This document shows, piece after piece, positions 1-8,841 of a DNA stretch of 64,000 bases (the stretch's first letter is position 1; each line of letters opens with the position of its first letter). Source of the stretch: Methanogenium marinum (lineage in GTDB: Archaea > Halobacteriota > Methanomicrobia > Methanomicrobiales > Methanomicrobiaceae); assembly GCF_028912405.1 (NCBI RefSeq), contig NZ_JAKELO010000002.1, forward strand, positions 905,276-969,275. Reading direction: 5' to 3'. The notes beneath the pieces are model-generated. The model was not told the origin of the DNA. It was given only the letters and a program-made list of their open reading frames with translations, and made no database searches. A program made the translations under genes and the position numbers.

Positions 1-1533
1 TGCAGCAAGAACGACCATATCCATCTCCATAGCGACAGGCCTGCTAAGAAGCGTGTCTTCTGCGTAGACCATGAGGTTCTTTGTAATAGGGTCTTCCAGA
101 ATGTTTGCCACACGGCCACGGATGAACTTTGCACCCTCATTCTGGATACGGTAGTAGAACTCCTCATACATCTTTCCAAACGCACGGATATCCATGTAGA
201 AGAGGTAGGGCACTGCACCAGGAATCTTTTCCATGATCTGGTGAGCGTGTTTCAGGCAATACATACAGCAGAAACGTGAACAGTAGGGCTTTGCAACGCC
301 GCCTGTATTGTCACGGGAACCTGCACAGAGCACAAATCCAACTTTCATCGGAGTCTGCCCATCGGACGGGCGAATCAGGTGACCAGTAGTTGGACCGGAT
401 GCACAGATGAGGCGCTCGAATTCAAGACCGGTAATAACATTGTCAAACTGTTTGTATCCCCATTCCTTCTTCTCCTCGATTGGGATGAGATCATACCCAA
501 TGGCGAGAATGCAGGTACCTACTTTTATTTCCTCAAAGGTGTCGACACTGTCAAGGTCAATTGCACGTTTCTCCGGACCACATGCCTCAACACAGAGACC
601 ACACTTCACACAGGAGTCGAAGTCAACGGTGTACAGCAGAGGCATAACCTGTGGGTGATAGATGTAGATTGCCTTACGGGGTGCCATGCCCATCTCGAAC
701 GGATTCGGTTTGATGACAGGACATACTTCAGAACAGTCACCACAGCCGTTACAGCCACCACCGACAATGCCACGTTCTAATGCTTCAGCGGGTGTCAGAA
801 CACCACGTGCTTTTTTCCGGAGGGTAATTGTGAAGTTACCGATGTAGCCTTCAACCTTTTCAACTTCAGTGTATGTCCTGAGTTCAATATTGGGGTGACG
901 ACCGACATCCACCATCTTAGGTGTCAGGATACACTGTGAACAGTCAAGTGTCGGGAAGGTCTTGTCAAGCTGGGACATTCGTCCGCCGACAGTCGGGAGT
1001 TTCTCAACAAGGTAGGTCTTGATTCCTGCGCCTGCAAGATCAAGTGCAGCCTGCATACCGCCGACACCAGCTCCAAGAACAAGTGCAGCGTGTTCCACAG
1101 GCACACTCTTTGGCTGGAGGTCTTCAAGCATACGGGCTTTTGCAACAGCAATGAGGACCTGGTCCTTTGCCTTATTGGTTGCTCCTTCCCAGTCATGCAT
1201 GTGAACCCATGAGTTCTGATCCCGGATGTTTGCCATCTCGAAACGGAACTTATTCAGTCCACCTTCCTCTGTTGCAGTACGGAATGTCGGCTCGTGGAGA
1301 CGTGGCGAACATGCCGCAACAACAACACCATTCAGGTTGTGCTCTTTGATTGCGTCGATGATTTTTGATTGTCCCGGGGTTGAACACATATACTGGTAGT
1401 CATCTGCGACAACAACACCATCGAGCGTTTTTGCGTACTCTTTGACATCCTCAACAGAAAGGGACCCTGCGATGTTTGTACCGCAGTGACAAATAAACAC
1501 GCCAATTCTTGATTCTTCTTTAGTTTCAGCCAT
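1..1533 (-). CDS. hdrA: Heterodisulfide reductase subunit A, C-terminal part beyond window
   Basis: HdrA is the FAD/iron-sulfur subunit of the cytoplasmic complex that reduces the CoM-S-S-CoB heterodisulfide and bifurcates electrons to ferredoxin in the last step of methanogenesis. Reading back from ATG at 1533 gives about 511 codons with no stop before the window edge; HdrA is usually about 650-670 residues, so the C-terminal part is missing here. Visible features are an N-terminal CHCGTN segment, a flavin dinucleotide-binding glycine motif (VLGAGVGGMQAALDL), and ferredoxin-like clusters CNGCGDCSEVCP and CVKCGLCVEACG. The CSRFCCMYC segment carries ordinary cysteine codons, so this is not the selenocysteine-containing form. 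It is the last gene of fwdG-fwdF-hdrC-hdrB-hdrA, starting 12 bases after hdrB. Identification is firm. Confidence 0.96.
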   Translation of the reverse strand, partial: MAETKEESRIGVFICHCGTNIAGSLSVEDVKEYAKTLDGVVVADDYQYMCSTPGQSKIIDAIKEHNLNGVVVAACSPRLHEPTFRTATEEGGLNKFRFEMANIRDQNSWVHMHDWEGATNKAKDQVLIAVAKARMLEDLQPKSVPVEHAALVLGAGVGGMQAALDLAGAGIKTYLVEKLPTVGGRMSQLDKTFPTLDCSQCILTPKMVDVGRHPNIELRTYTEVEKVEGYIGNFTITLRKKARGVLTPAEALERGIVGGGCNGCGDCSEVCPVIKPNPFEMGMAPRKAIYIYHPQVMPLLYTVDFDSCVKCGLCVEACGPEKRAIDLDSVDTFEEIKVGTCILAIGYDLIPIEEKKEWGYKQFDNVITGLEFERLICASGPTTGHLIRPSDGQTPMKVGFVLCAGSRDNTGGVAKPYCSRFCCMYCLKHAHQIMEKIPGAVPYLFYMDIRAFGKMYEEFYYRIQNEGAKFIRGRVANILEDPITKNLMVYAEDTLLSRPVAMEMDMVVLAA

Positions 1534-1545
1534 TTATTTCACCTC

Positions 1546-2448
1546 TCAAAGGATCTTCTCCAAGAATGTTTTGCAGTCAACAGCATGCAGATCAAGAGCA
1601 AGCTCCTGAGGAGTCATGCCCTGTGCAAGACCAAGGAGTTCGTTGTAGTGAAGAACCGGAAGGTCATAGACCTGACCAAATTTCTCCGCAATCTCAACCT
1701 GACCACGGTCGTACTGAAGCTGGCAGAATGGACAGAACTCAGTGATTGCATCCGCTCCGACTTCCTGTACATTAATCAGTTTCTCATTGGTGATATCCAG
1801 TGAGTGAGTCAGATCGAATCCACGAACACCACCACCGGCACCACAGCACTGCATTTTGTTGCGGTACTGAACGGATTCCGCTCCCAGTGCATCGATAAGT
1901 TCCTCAAACCACATGGGGTTCTCAGTGTCACCAAAATGGCGCTCTTTCTTGGGTTTGAGCAGGTGGCATCCATAATGTGGTGCAATCTTTGTTCCGGTAA
2001 GTGGACGGGTAACGCTCGCACGAACCTTCTCAACACCACAGATCTTCTCATCGTAATAAAGCTCAATCAGGTGCCAGACATCAATGGAACCCTTGAATTC
2101 CATATCGACTTCCGCAAGCACTTCGTTCACACCATCACGGAGTTCATCGTTGTGCTTAAGGATGTGATTAACTTCCCAGATAGACTTGTAACACCCATTA
2201 CAGATGAGCGTGATGTCCATATTCATCTCTTCTGCAAGCACGAGGTTACGTGCTGCAAGTGCATACCAGACCTTCAGGTCAATGGCACCGAATGCACCAG
2301 GTGCAGGACAGCAACTTGCGCCTTTCAGTGGCAGAAGTTCAATACCAAGCTTTTCACTTGTCTTAATAGCTGCTGCTTCACATCCGGGATACCGGTTTGG
2401 TGCAATACAACCAAGGAAGAACGCGTACTGACGCATATTTCCTGACAT
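1546..2448 (-). CDS. hdrB: Heterodisulfide reductase subunit B
   Basis: HdrB carries the catalytic noncubane [4Fe-4S] clusters that cleave the CoM-S-S-CoB disulfide. The 300-residue product has the expected length and two cysteine-rich CCG-type regions: an N-terminal one (FFLGCIAPNRYPGCE, then GASCCPAPG) and a C-terminal one (MQCCGAGGG, then CPFCQLQYDRGQ). The ATG lies directly against the hdrC stop codon (hdrC ends at 2449), and hdrA follows 12 bases downstream, so the three subunits are clearly cotranscribed. Function is known for the family; the assignment here rests on motifs, length and gene order. Confidence 0.97.
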   Translation of the reverse strand: MSGNMRQYAFFLGCIAPNRYPGCEAAAIKTSEKLGIELLPLKGASCCPAPGAFGAIDLKVWYALAARNLVLAEEMNMDITLICNGCYKSIWEVNHILKHNDELRDGVNEVLAEVDMEFKGSIDVWHLIELYYDEKICGVEKVRASVTRPLTGTKIAPHYGCHLLKPKKERHFGDTENPMWFEELIDALGAESVQYRNKMQCCGAGGGVRGFDLTHSLDITNEKLINVQEVGADAITEFCPFCQLQYDRGQVEIAEKFGQVYDLPVLHYNELLGLAQGMTPQELALDLHAVDCKTFLEKIL

Positions 2449-3033
2449 TTACTGTTCCCCCTCGGAGAGAATCCGGTCTGCATTCTCTTTCATCTTGTAG
2501 AAATCCATGATCTTCTGAATTCCCGGAATAAATTCGGGATAACTGTGTGTCGTTGGCGGGTCTGCCGGCAGACCGAGCTTTACACGGGCTGCCCTGTTGA
2601 CATCATTATTGGGCACACCATGTCCGGTCTTATAGATCAACTGCACGGTCTTGAGGAAGTTGCGTGGCACAATATCTACTTTAAACGCAAGGTTCCTCAT
2701 TGCCATGATTACATCAGTTGGTGCAAGGTCACGTGGGCAGCGGTCTGTACACGAATAACAGGTGGTACAGAGCCACAGGTCCGGATCATTGAGGGCCTCT
2801 TTCTCGAGCCCAAGTACCCCTCTTCTCATGAAGAGACGAATCCGATACGAACTGCGGGGTGCTGACGGACATGAACCTGTGCATGTTCCACACTGGAAGC
2901 ACATATTAGCAGCCGTACGACTAAGTTTCTTCACATCTTCGAGAAACTGAGGATTTGCATCATCAGCATAATAACTCGTATCCTGGAGTTTCTCTTCCAG
3001 TTCGGCATTGCCGTAATCTTTTACTCTTGCCAT
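2449..3033 (-). CDS. hdrC: Heterodisulfide reductase subunit C
   Basis: HdrC is the small ferredoxin-like subunit passing electrons from HdrA to HdrB. The 194-residue protein has two classic [4Fe-4S] motifs, CFQCGTCTGSCPS and CTTCYSCTDRCPRDL, followed by the helical C-terminal half typical of soluble (non-membrane) HdrC. No membrane segments are seen, which fits the cytoplasmic hydrogenotrophic type. It lies between fwdF (10-base gap) and hdrB (no gap). Its start is ATG at 3033. Confidence 0.97.
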   Translation of the reverse strand: MARVKDYGNAELEEKLQDTSYYADDANPQFLEDVKKLSRTAANMCFQCGTCTGSCPSAPRSSYRIRLFMRRGVLGLEKEALNDPDLWLCTTCYSCTDRCPRDLAPTDVIMAMRNLAFKVDIVPRNFLKTVQLIYKTGHGVPNNDVNRAARVKLGLPADPPTTHSYPEFIPGIQKIMDFYKMKENADRILSEGEQ

Positions 3034-3043
3034 ATCCTTTTCC

Positions 3044-4207
3044 TCACGCGGTTTCCATCATCTTGAGTTCAACCTCGTCCTTTGCGGCCTCTTTTACCAT
3101 AGAGGTGCGCGGAGTGCAGAGTTTGTCCTTGATTCTCAGGAAGAGATCAGTCTCCTTACCCTTCACACGGATATTAGTCCGTGTCAGTGTAATGATATCC
3201 TCACCAGGGCATGCATTCACACACGCACCACAGAGAATACAGAAGTCTTTATTGACTGCAATTACAGGCTCAATCTCGCCCTTCATGTCCTTTGCGGCTT
3301 TCGGGGTAGGGAGATAGATTGCGTTTGCAGGACAGACTTCAACACAGGTGGAACACCCGGATGGGCACTTTTCTGCATTGAATTCAATGTCGCCTTCAAA
3401 GATCTTCTCAACGGTAATTGCCTCAGCGGGACAGTTAATGTCACACCAGCGGCAGGTACAGCAGTTCTCTTCAATTATTTCGACCTTACCTGCAAGCTTT
3501 GCAGATTCAACTGTCCTCTCAACAGTGATTGCCTCTTCAGGGCATGCCTCAACACAAACCTGACAGGCATCGCAAAGCTTCTCGTCCCAGACAACATCGC
3601 CCACGACTGCACCGAACTCTGCGGAGAACGGTTTGCGCTTCACGTCAATTGCCGGACACAGTTCTGAACAGATACCACAGCGAGTACACTTTTCATCATC
3701 AACGGTGAAAGTGGTCTTTGCTGCAAGTACTGACTGCTTCTCAAGTGCTCCATCAACCGTTCCCTCAAATGCAGGGACTTCACGGCTGATTGCATCGCGG
3801 GGACAGACGTCCTCACAGATGGTACAGCGGACACACTTGTCCTGGTCAATCTTTGTAACCATATCATATTCAGGGAACCCTTCACGTTCGATAATCGGAA
3901 GAGCTTCCTCGCCGTCAACTTTGAGAGTCAGGGAGTTGAACGGGCACATAACAACGCAGACACCACAATATGAGCACTTCTTCTCATCAATGTTAATGGG
4001 TTCTGCATAGTCAACTACACCACGACGGACAGCACCTACCAGTCCAAGACTGATTGCTTCCTCCGGACAGGATTCTGCACAGATTCCGCATCCGGTACAT
4101 GTCTGTCCGTTCAGAATTAGGTTGCTCACGCTCGTCAGGAGCTTCTGCTCCATAATAACGTTAACACCGTCTCTCTTTTTGGAGAATTTCGGGAAGAATG
4201 TATCCAT
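3044..4207 (-). CDS. fwdF: Formylmethanofuran dehydrogenase polyferredoxin subunit F
   Basis: This 387-residue polyferredoxin contains eight CxxCxxCxxxCP-type motifs, enough for eight [4Fe-4S] clusters (first CTGCGICAESCPEEA near residue 35, last CILCGACVNACPGED near residue 325). Eight clusters and this length match FwdF/FmdF, which wires formylmethanofuran dehydrogenase to its electron donor. Sixth-cluster spacing is slightly unusual (CCTCRWCDINCP) and the seventh is CPSGCSTCVEVCP. It sits directly between fwdG and hdrC, so electron flow from heterodisulfide reductase to CO2 reduction is encoded in one transcription unit. The alternative, an MvhB-type hydrogenase polyferredoxin, has more clusters and normally neighbours mvhA/mvhG, which are absent here. 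Confidence 0.85.
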   Translation of the reverse strand: MDTFFPKFSKKRDGVNVIMEQKLLTSVSNLILNGQTCTGCGICAESCPEEAISLGLVGAVRRGVVDYAEPINIDEKKCSYCGVCVVMCPFNSLTLKVDGEEALPIIEREGFPEYDMVTKIDQDKCVRCTICEDVCPRDAISREVPAFEGTVDGALEKQSVLAAKTTFTVDDEKCTRCGICSELCPAIDVKRKPFSAEFGAVVGDVVWDEKLCDACQVCVEACPEEAITVERTVESAKLAGKVEIIEENCCTCRWCDINCPAEAITVEKIFEGDIEFNAEKCPSGCSTCVEVCPANAIYLPTPKAAKDMKGEIEPVIAVNKDFCILCGACVNACPGEDIITLTRTNIRVKGKETDLFLRIKDKLCTPRTSMVKEAAKDEVELKMMETA

Positions 4208-4216
4208 GTTTAAACC

Positions 4217-4492
4217 TCACTCCATACCTTCTGCCAGGGATTTGGATTTCGTATCCCACGGTCCTGCCAGCCGTATCACATTAAATGGACATGCCTCAAC
4301 ACATACGCCACACCCGGCGCAGAGTTCGTGATCTACATCGAGAACAATGGCTTTGCCATTCTTCACCTGGTAGATCTTCTCGTCGGTCACTGGATCAACT
4401 GTAAACAGCTCCAGTGCATCGACAGGACATGCAACCACACATGCGTTACAACCGGTACACCGCTCCATGTTAATATGCAATGCAAATGCCAT
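4217..4492 (-). CDS. fwdG: Formylmethanofuran dehydrogenase ferredoxin-like subunit G
   Basis: A 91-residue protein with two [4Fe-4S] ferredoxin motifs, CTGCNACVVACPVDA near the N-terminus and CAGCGVCVEACPFNV near the C-terminus, joined by a longer loop. Size and arrangement fit FwdG/FmdG. The ATG at 4492 is chosen over an in-frame GTG at 4504 because GGTG lies a suitable distance upstream and the homologous proteins begin close to the first cluster. It is the first gene of the fwdG-fwdF-hdrCBA unit; its promoter must lie in the AT-rich gap to its right. The catalytic fwd/fmd subunits are not in this window. Confidence 0.85.
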   Translation of the reverse strand: MAFALHINMERCTGCNACVVACPVDALELFTVDPVTDEKIYQVKNGKAIVLDVDHELCAGCGVCVEACPFNVIRLAGPWDTKSKSLAEGME

Positions 4493-4925
4493 GGTTTCAC
4501 GCACCAGTATCGATCAAATCAATTACAGAAAAAGTTGTTGAATAGAATAGATAAAGGTATTGAAGTGGAACGCTTTCAAAAAAACGAAGCAAAACCCGTA
4601 TTTTCTGATAAAAAACATTTACAACAGGAAAAAATTAATATTATTACATTAATTTTTGATGAGCACACCCACCATTAATAATCACAAAAAATACACACAC
4701 ATTTTCTTATATCTTACTGATTTTCCAACAGTTCTCTTTCAACCGTTAAAGCCCTGTTTTTAAGCGATATTCCCATTTATTCCAGATTATACAAACCAAA
4801 ATTCAGAATTCTAAATTTTAATGCTCAATTGCAGAATAAAATATTCTTTCACAAAAAATAATATCCGCACACTGACATTTCCACACAGTAAACCTAATTT
4901 TAATGAGAGACTACGTTATGATAGC
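4493..4925. other. AT-rich divergent intergenic region
   Basis: About 430 bases of AT-rich sequence separate the divergently transcribed fwdG-hdrA and HTH-moeA units. It should hold both promoters, but no single TATA box stands out: several A/T runs are present (for instance the minus-strand TTTATCTA around 4547-4556). An in-frame extension of the plus-strand ORF back to 4821 exists but its codons look like noncoding AT-rich sequence. Confidence 0.5.
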
Positions 4926-5108
4926 ATGACAACAGACGACTTGGCAATAATATTCAAAGAATACGCCATTGAAAATGAGATTACCTGTATGCAGGCATTC
5001 GAGATCTCTGAAAAATATGACATTTCAAAAAAAGCCATTGCCCGCTACTGCAACAGCCGTGACCCCAGGGTCAAAATCAGGGGCTGCCAGTTGGGCTGTT
5101 TCAAATGA
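4926..5108 (+). CDS. Small putative DNA-binding protein with C-terminal CQLGCF
   Basis: A 60-residue protein starting at ATG 4926 (MTTDDLAIIFKEYAIE). An in-frame ATG at 4821 would add 35 residues of low-complexity sequence and is less likely. The middle reads like a small helix-turn-helix (MQAFEISEKYDISKKAIA), and the protein ends CQLGCFK with the two cysteines close together. Its stop overlaps the moeA start (ATGA), so it is translated together with the molybdopterin genes. I do not recognise a characterised family. A metal- or redox-responsive regulator of the adjacent fwd or moe genes is possible but is inference from position and cysteines only. Confidence 0.6.
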   Translation: MTTDDLAIIFKEYAIENEITCMQAFEISEKYDISKKAIARYCNSRDPRVKIRGCQLGCFK

Positions 5109-6307
5109 GCATTTTTCTTGAGCTGATCCCCGTTTCAGAAGCTGAAGAGATACTCCGGAAGATTGCACCATCCATGGAGGAAGAGGCAGTACCTCTTCAG
5201 GACGCATACGACAGAGTACTCTCTCGGTCGGCCACGGCAGAAGAGGATATTCCCGGTTTTACACGAACAGTTGTGGACGGATACGCTATCCGTGCAGCAG
5301 ATACCATTGGTGCAGGGGAGGCAATGCCTGCCATGCTCACCATCACCGGTCGCGTCGGGATGGGAGAAGGAGATGCAGGACATGTCGCACCAGGTGAATG
5401 TAGATATGTCCCGACAGGTGCGGTAATCCCGGATGGTGCTGATGCCGCTGCAATGATAGAGTATGCAGAGGAATCAGGGAACGAGGTCCTCGTCTACCGG
5501 GCAGTCGCATCAGGGGAAAACCTCACACTCAGGGGAGATGATTTTCAGAAGAATGATCTGGTGTTTCCGGCAGGCAGGCGCCTGTCCTCCCGTGACCTTG
5601 GTGTCATGGGTGCACTCGGCATCACCACTGTGCCGGTACGCAGAAAACCGGTTATAGGGATAATCAGCACCGGCAATGAACTCATCAGCCCGGATAAAAC
5701 ACCCGGACCCGGAGAGATAAGGGACGTGAACACGTACCTCTGCCGCGGGTATGCACAAACACGGGGGCTCATCCCTCGCATCTATGGCATAATCCCTGAC
5801 GAACGCGATCCCCTCGAAGAGGCCATCAGACAGGCGGTCGCCGAGTGCGACCTTGTCTGCATCTCCGGCGGCAGCTCCAAAGGAGAACGGGACATGTGTG
5901 CTGCTATCCTTGCAGACCTCGGCACGGTTCATGCACATGGCATATCCCTCGCACCCGGCAAACCAACCATTATCGGAACTATTGATGATGTCCCGGTCAT
6001 GGGTCTCCCCGGCCACCCAGCCTCCGCCTATGTGGTCCTGGTGGCACTTTGTGACGTACTCATCGCTGCCATGACCGGGAGTGAAGTCACCCGCATAACA
6101 GTGCCTGCCCGCTGTGCTTCCCCCATCCCGTCTGCACGCGGACGGGAGGATTATATACGTGTCAGGCTTGAGGGTCGGGATGCATATCCACTCTTCGGAA
6201 AATCCGGTCTCACCAATACACTCATTGAAAGCAGTGGGCTACTCCGGATCCCGGATGGAAGGGAAGGGTATGAAAAGGGTGCAGAAGTTGAGGTGATCCT
6301 GTGGTAA
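5105..6307 (+). CDS. moeA: Molybdopterin molybdenumtransferase MoeA
   Basis: MoeA inserts molybdate or tungstate into adenylylated molybdopterin, giving the cofactor needed by formylmethanofuran dehydrogenase and formate dehydrogenase. The 400-residue protein shows the full MoeA layout: N-terminal domain with the DGYAIRAADT segment, the cofactor-handling MPT-binding domain with STGNEL and ISGGSSKGERD motifs and LPGHPASAY, and a C-terminal domain IV with the ARGREDYIRVRL segment. It overlaps the upstream small gene by 4 bases and the next moeA by 7, indicating translational coupling. Confidence 0.93.
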   Translation: MSIFLELIPVSEAEEILRKIAPSMEEEAVPLQDAYDRVLSRSATAEEDIPGFTRTVVDGYAIRAADTIGAGEAMPAMLTITGRVGMGEGDAGHVAPGECRYVPTGAVIPDGADAAAMIEYAEESGNEVLVYRAVASGENLTLRGDDFQKNDLVFPAGRRLSSRDLGVMGALGITTVPVRRKPVIGIISTGNELISPDKTPGPGEIRDVNTYLCRGYAQTRGLIPRIYGIIPDERDPLEEAIRQAVAECDLVCISGGSSKGERDMCAAILADLGTVHAHGISLAPGKPTIIGTIDDVPVMGLPGHPASAYVVLVALCDVLIAAMTGSEVTRITVPARCASPIPSARGREDYIRVRLEGRDAYPLFGKSGLTNTLIESSGLLRIPDGREGYEKGAEVEVILW

Positions 6308-8163
6308 CACGATATCTCGAACTGATTTCCCTGGACGAAGCCCTGAGAAAAACACTTTCATTATTTTCATTCATACCCACAATAGAGGAAATACCCATCT
6401 CTGAGTCATCAGGGAGAGTGACTGCAGCACCGGTATTCACCCGGCAATCTGTTCCACCGGTTCACCTCTCTGCGATGGATGGAATTGCAGTGAAGAGTCA
6501 GGATACAACAGGTGCCGGAGAGCAGAGGCCGGTGATACTCCGCGAGTTTCTGCGGGTCAATACCGGCAACATGGTCCCGTCACAATATGATGCAGTCATC
6601 ATGATCGAAGATGTGGAGGAGATAGGGGAGAGCGACTATATCATCCGCAAGGCAGCCGCCCCCTGGCAGCACATCCGGCCGGTAGGAGAAGACATTGGCG
6701 AATCAGAGATGATTATCCCTTCGTCACACCGCATCCGCCCTCATGAAATCGGTGCACTGGCAGCATATGGGGTTACAGAAGTACCTGTGCGAACTGTGCG
6801 GGCAGGGCTCATTGCAACCGGGAGTGAACTGGTGCCTGTTGGTTCCCGGCCGAAAGTCGGCCAGGTTATCGAGAGCAACATGCAGATGGCCGCCGCATAC
6901 CTCCGCGACCTCGGTGCCAGACCAACCCACTATGGCATCGTGGCGGATGAACCCGAGCAGATCCGTGACGCAGTCATGCGAGGCATCAAAGAAAATGATA
7001 TACTCATCATCTCTGCCGGTTCCTCCAAAGGAACACGTGATTACACAGCATCTATCATTGAAGATCTTGGCGAGGTGTTTATCCACGGTGTCGCCATCAA
7101 GCCGGCACGCCCGGTTATCATTGGCGCCATTGAAGGAAAACCCGTCATCGGCACACCCGGATACCCGCTCGCTGCATACACCATCATCCGTGAATTTGTC
7201 AGACCGATAATGGGTGCATATGGCCTGCAGCCACCAGTCGCAGAGACCATCCCTGCCATCTTCTCCACACGTCTGGATTCAGCAGGAGGAACGGACGAAT
7301 TTGTCCTGCTCTCCATAGGGAAAGTCGATGGGCAATGGGTGGCCGTTCCCCAGTCACGCGGCGCCGGGGTGCAGATGAGTGCAGTCCGTGCCAATGCCTA
7401 CATGAAGGTTCCCGCACGAAAAGAGGGAGTGGTGACTGGTGAGGAAGTACTGGCAACCCTGATGGTGCCCCGGTCTGTTGCTGCAGAATCCCTCCTCATC
7501 ACCGGCAGCCATGACCCATGTATTGACTACCTCGGCGACATGCTCCAGAAACATGCAATAACTCTTCACCCTACCCATACCGGCAGCATGGGTGGAGTAC
7601 TTTCTCTAAAACAGGGAACCTGTCATGCAGCACCAATGCACCTTCTTGCAGATGACGGCACCTACAATACCCGTTACTTAGAAAAATACCTGCCAAATAC
7701 GCCACTCACCCTCATATGTGGGGCTGAACGCGAACAGGGAATCATTGCATCTGAACCAATCACGTTTGATGAACTCACAGACAAACGATTCGTTAACCGC
7801 CAGAAGGGATCAGGAACACGTATTCTCTTCGATCATCTCCTGAAAGAGAAGGGAATTGACTCCAAAAATATCACAGGATACGACCGTGAGGCAACCACCC
7901 ATCTTGCCGTGGCTCTTGCCGTACGATCAGGAGAGGCAGAAGCAGGCATTGGGGTATACAGTGCGGCAAAGGCTCTTGGGCTTGCGTTCACTCCCATCGG
8001 AACAGAACGCTACGAACTGGTGACGCGGACAACGACCTATGAGTCTATGCCTGAAGTAAGGATGCTCTTTGATACGGTGGCATCAGATGCTTTCAAAGAG
8101 ACACTGCGCCGTCTTGGTGGATACCGCACAGAAGAAACAGGGAAAATCAGAAGAATTCCCTGA
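6301..8163 (+). CDS. moeA2: MoeA fused to a substrate-binding-protein-like domain
   Basis: A 620-residue fusion. Residues 1 to about 400 are a second MoeA (DGIAVKSQDT, ATGSELVPVG, ISAGSSKGTRD, TPGYPLAAY). Residues about 400-610 match the PBP-like domain often attached to archaeal MoeA, with short segments such as RQKGSGTRILFDHLL and EAGIGVYSAAKALGL. Such domains resemble oxyanion-binding proteins, so a role in choosing or delivering molybdate or tungstate is a reasonable inference. The start is GTG at 6301, overlapping the previous gene by 7 bases. The two MoeA copies differ in their signature loops (LPGHP versus TPGYP), which suggests separate roles. Confidence 0.9.
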   Translation: MVTRYLELISLDEALRKTLSLFSFIPTIEEIPISESSGRVTAAPVFTRQSVPPVHLSAMDGIAVKSQDTTGAGEQRPVILREFLRVNTGNMVPSQYDAVIMIEDVEEIGESDYIIRKAAAPWQHIRPVGEDIGESEMIIPSSHRIRPHEIGALAAYGVTEVPVRTVRAGLIATGSELVPVGSRPKVGQVIESNMQMAAAYLRDLGARPTHYGIVADEPEQIRDAVMRGIKENDILIISAGSSKGTRDYTASIIEDLGEVFIHGVAIKPARPVIIGAIEGKPVIGTPGYPLAAYTIIREFVRPIMGAYGLQPPVAETIPAIFSTRLDSAGGTDEFVLLSIGKVDGQWVAVPQSRGAGVQMSAVRANAYMKVPARKEGVVTGEEVLATLMVPRSVAAESLLITGSHDPCIDYLGDMLQKHAITLHPTHTGSMGGVLSLKQGTCHAAPMHLLADDGTYNTRYLEKYLPNTPLTLICGAEREQGIIASEPITFDELTDKRFVNRQKGSGTRILFDHLLKEKGIDSKNITGYDREATTHLAVALAVRSGEAEAGIGVYSAAKALGLAFTPIGTERYELVTRTTTYESMPEVRMLFDTVASDAFKETLRRLGGYRTEETGKIRRIP

Positions 8164-8187
8164 AAAATGTTTGATTTTTGAAAAAAA

Positions 8188-8583
8188 TTATTCTGCAGGA
8201 AGAGCCTTCTTCCACCAGATGACCTGTCCGTCCTCAACTTTGAGCACTTTCAGGTATTTGATCATGATATCAGCAGGTGCTGCAGTAACATCTGCACCGG
8301 TTGGCACAAAAAGCATCAGTGGTTCAATTGCCACTCCTGCCTCGCGAGCCGCCTCACACTGCTGCTGTATCATACAAGCCTTTTCCGCAGAGACAGCTGC
8401 TTCCATGCTGACATCTACAGGGTAGTATGCGGTTTTGCCAAAGCGCTTCCTCGAGACAACATATTCAAATGATGCACCGCCGCACTCAGGCTGTCTTTCA
8501 ATATTCCATCCCTCATCCGGCGAGAACATCTTTCTCAGGTCCCGGGTTACATATGAATTCATTACGTCTCTGGAATCGCCCAT
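8188..8583 (-). CDS. Hypothetical protein, 131 residues
   Basis: A 131-residue ORF convergent with moeA2 (24-base gap). Codon use and the mixed charged/hydrophobic composition look like a real protein. The N-terminal region includes ERQPECGGASFEYVVSRKR; the middle is a helix-rich stretch with two cysteines (CMIQQQCEAAREAG); the C-terminus has IKYLKVLKVEDGQVIWWKK. No membrane segment or signal peptide is seen. An internal ATG at 8562 would give a slightly shorter protein. I do not recognise the family and assign no function. Confidence 0.65.
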   Translation of the reverse strand: MGDSRDVMNSYVTRDLRKMFSPDEGWNIERQPECGGASFEYVVSRKRFGKTAYYPVDVSMEAAVSAEKACMIQQQCEAAREAGVAIEPLMLFVPTGADVTAAPADIMIKYLKVLKVEDGQVIWWKKALPAE

Positions 8584-8790
8584 GCTCCAATCTCCTCTAT
8601 AATATGAGATTTCATCTCACTAAATTTAAACTTATCTCATTTGTTGGACAGATATTTTTGCTCTAAAAAAGGCAGAATCGAATATTTTTGAAAAATAAAA
8701 GGAAATATGCCAAGATAAATGCTATTAGTCACACCCTCAGCACACCCTATGGCCACCTGTCATCTGCTGCGGATAACTACGAAAAAGAAA

Positions 8791-8798
8791 GCTTATAG
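8791..8798 (+). promoter_or_regulatory. TATA box of ftr
   Basis: GCTTATAG preceded by an A-rich stretch (the likely BRE) about 45 bases before the ftr ATG. This leaves a leader of about 20 bases containing GAGG at the right distance from the start codon. Confidence 0.5.
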
Positions 8799-8841
8799 TA
8801 AGAAGGTGCACCACATATTGGATTAGTATCGTGAGGATTAT

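Noticed and set aside
1..1533. Possible selenocysteine in HdrA
   Set aside because: The position used for selenocysteine in some methanococci has ordinary cysteine codons and the frame contains no TGA.
1585..2445. Plus-strand open frames of 72 and 213 codons
   Set aside because: They are antisense to hdrB, whose identity is certain; their translations have no recognisable pattern.
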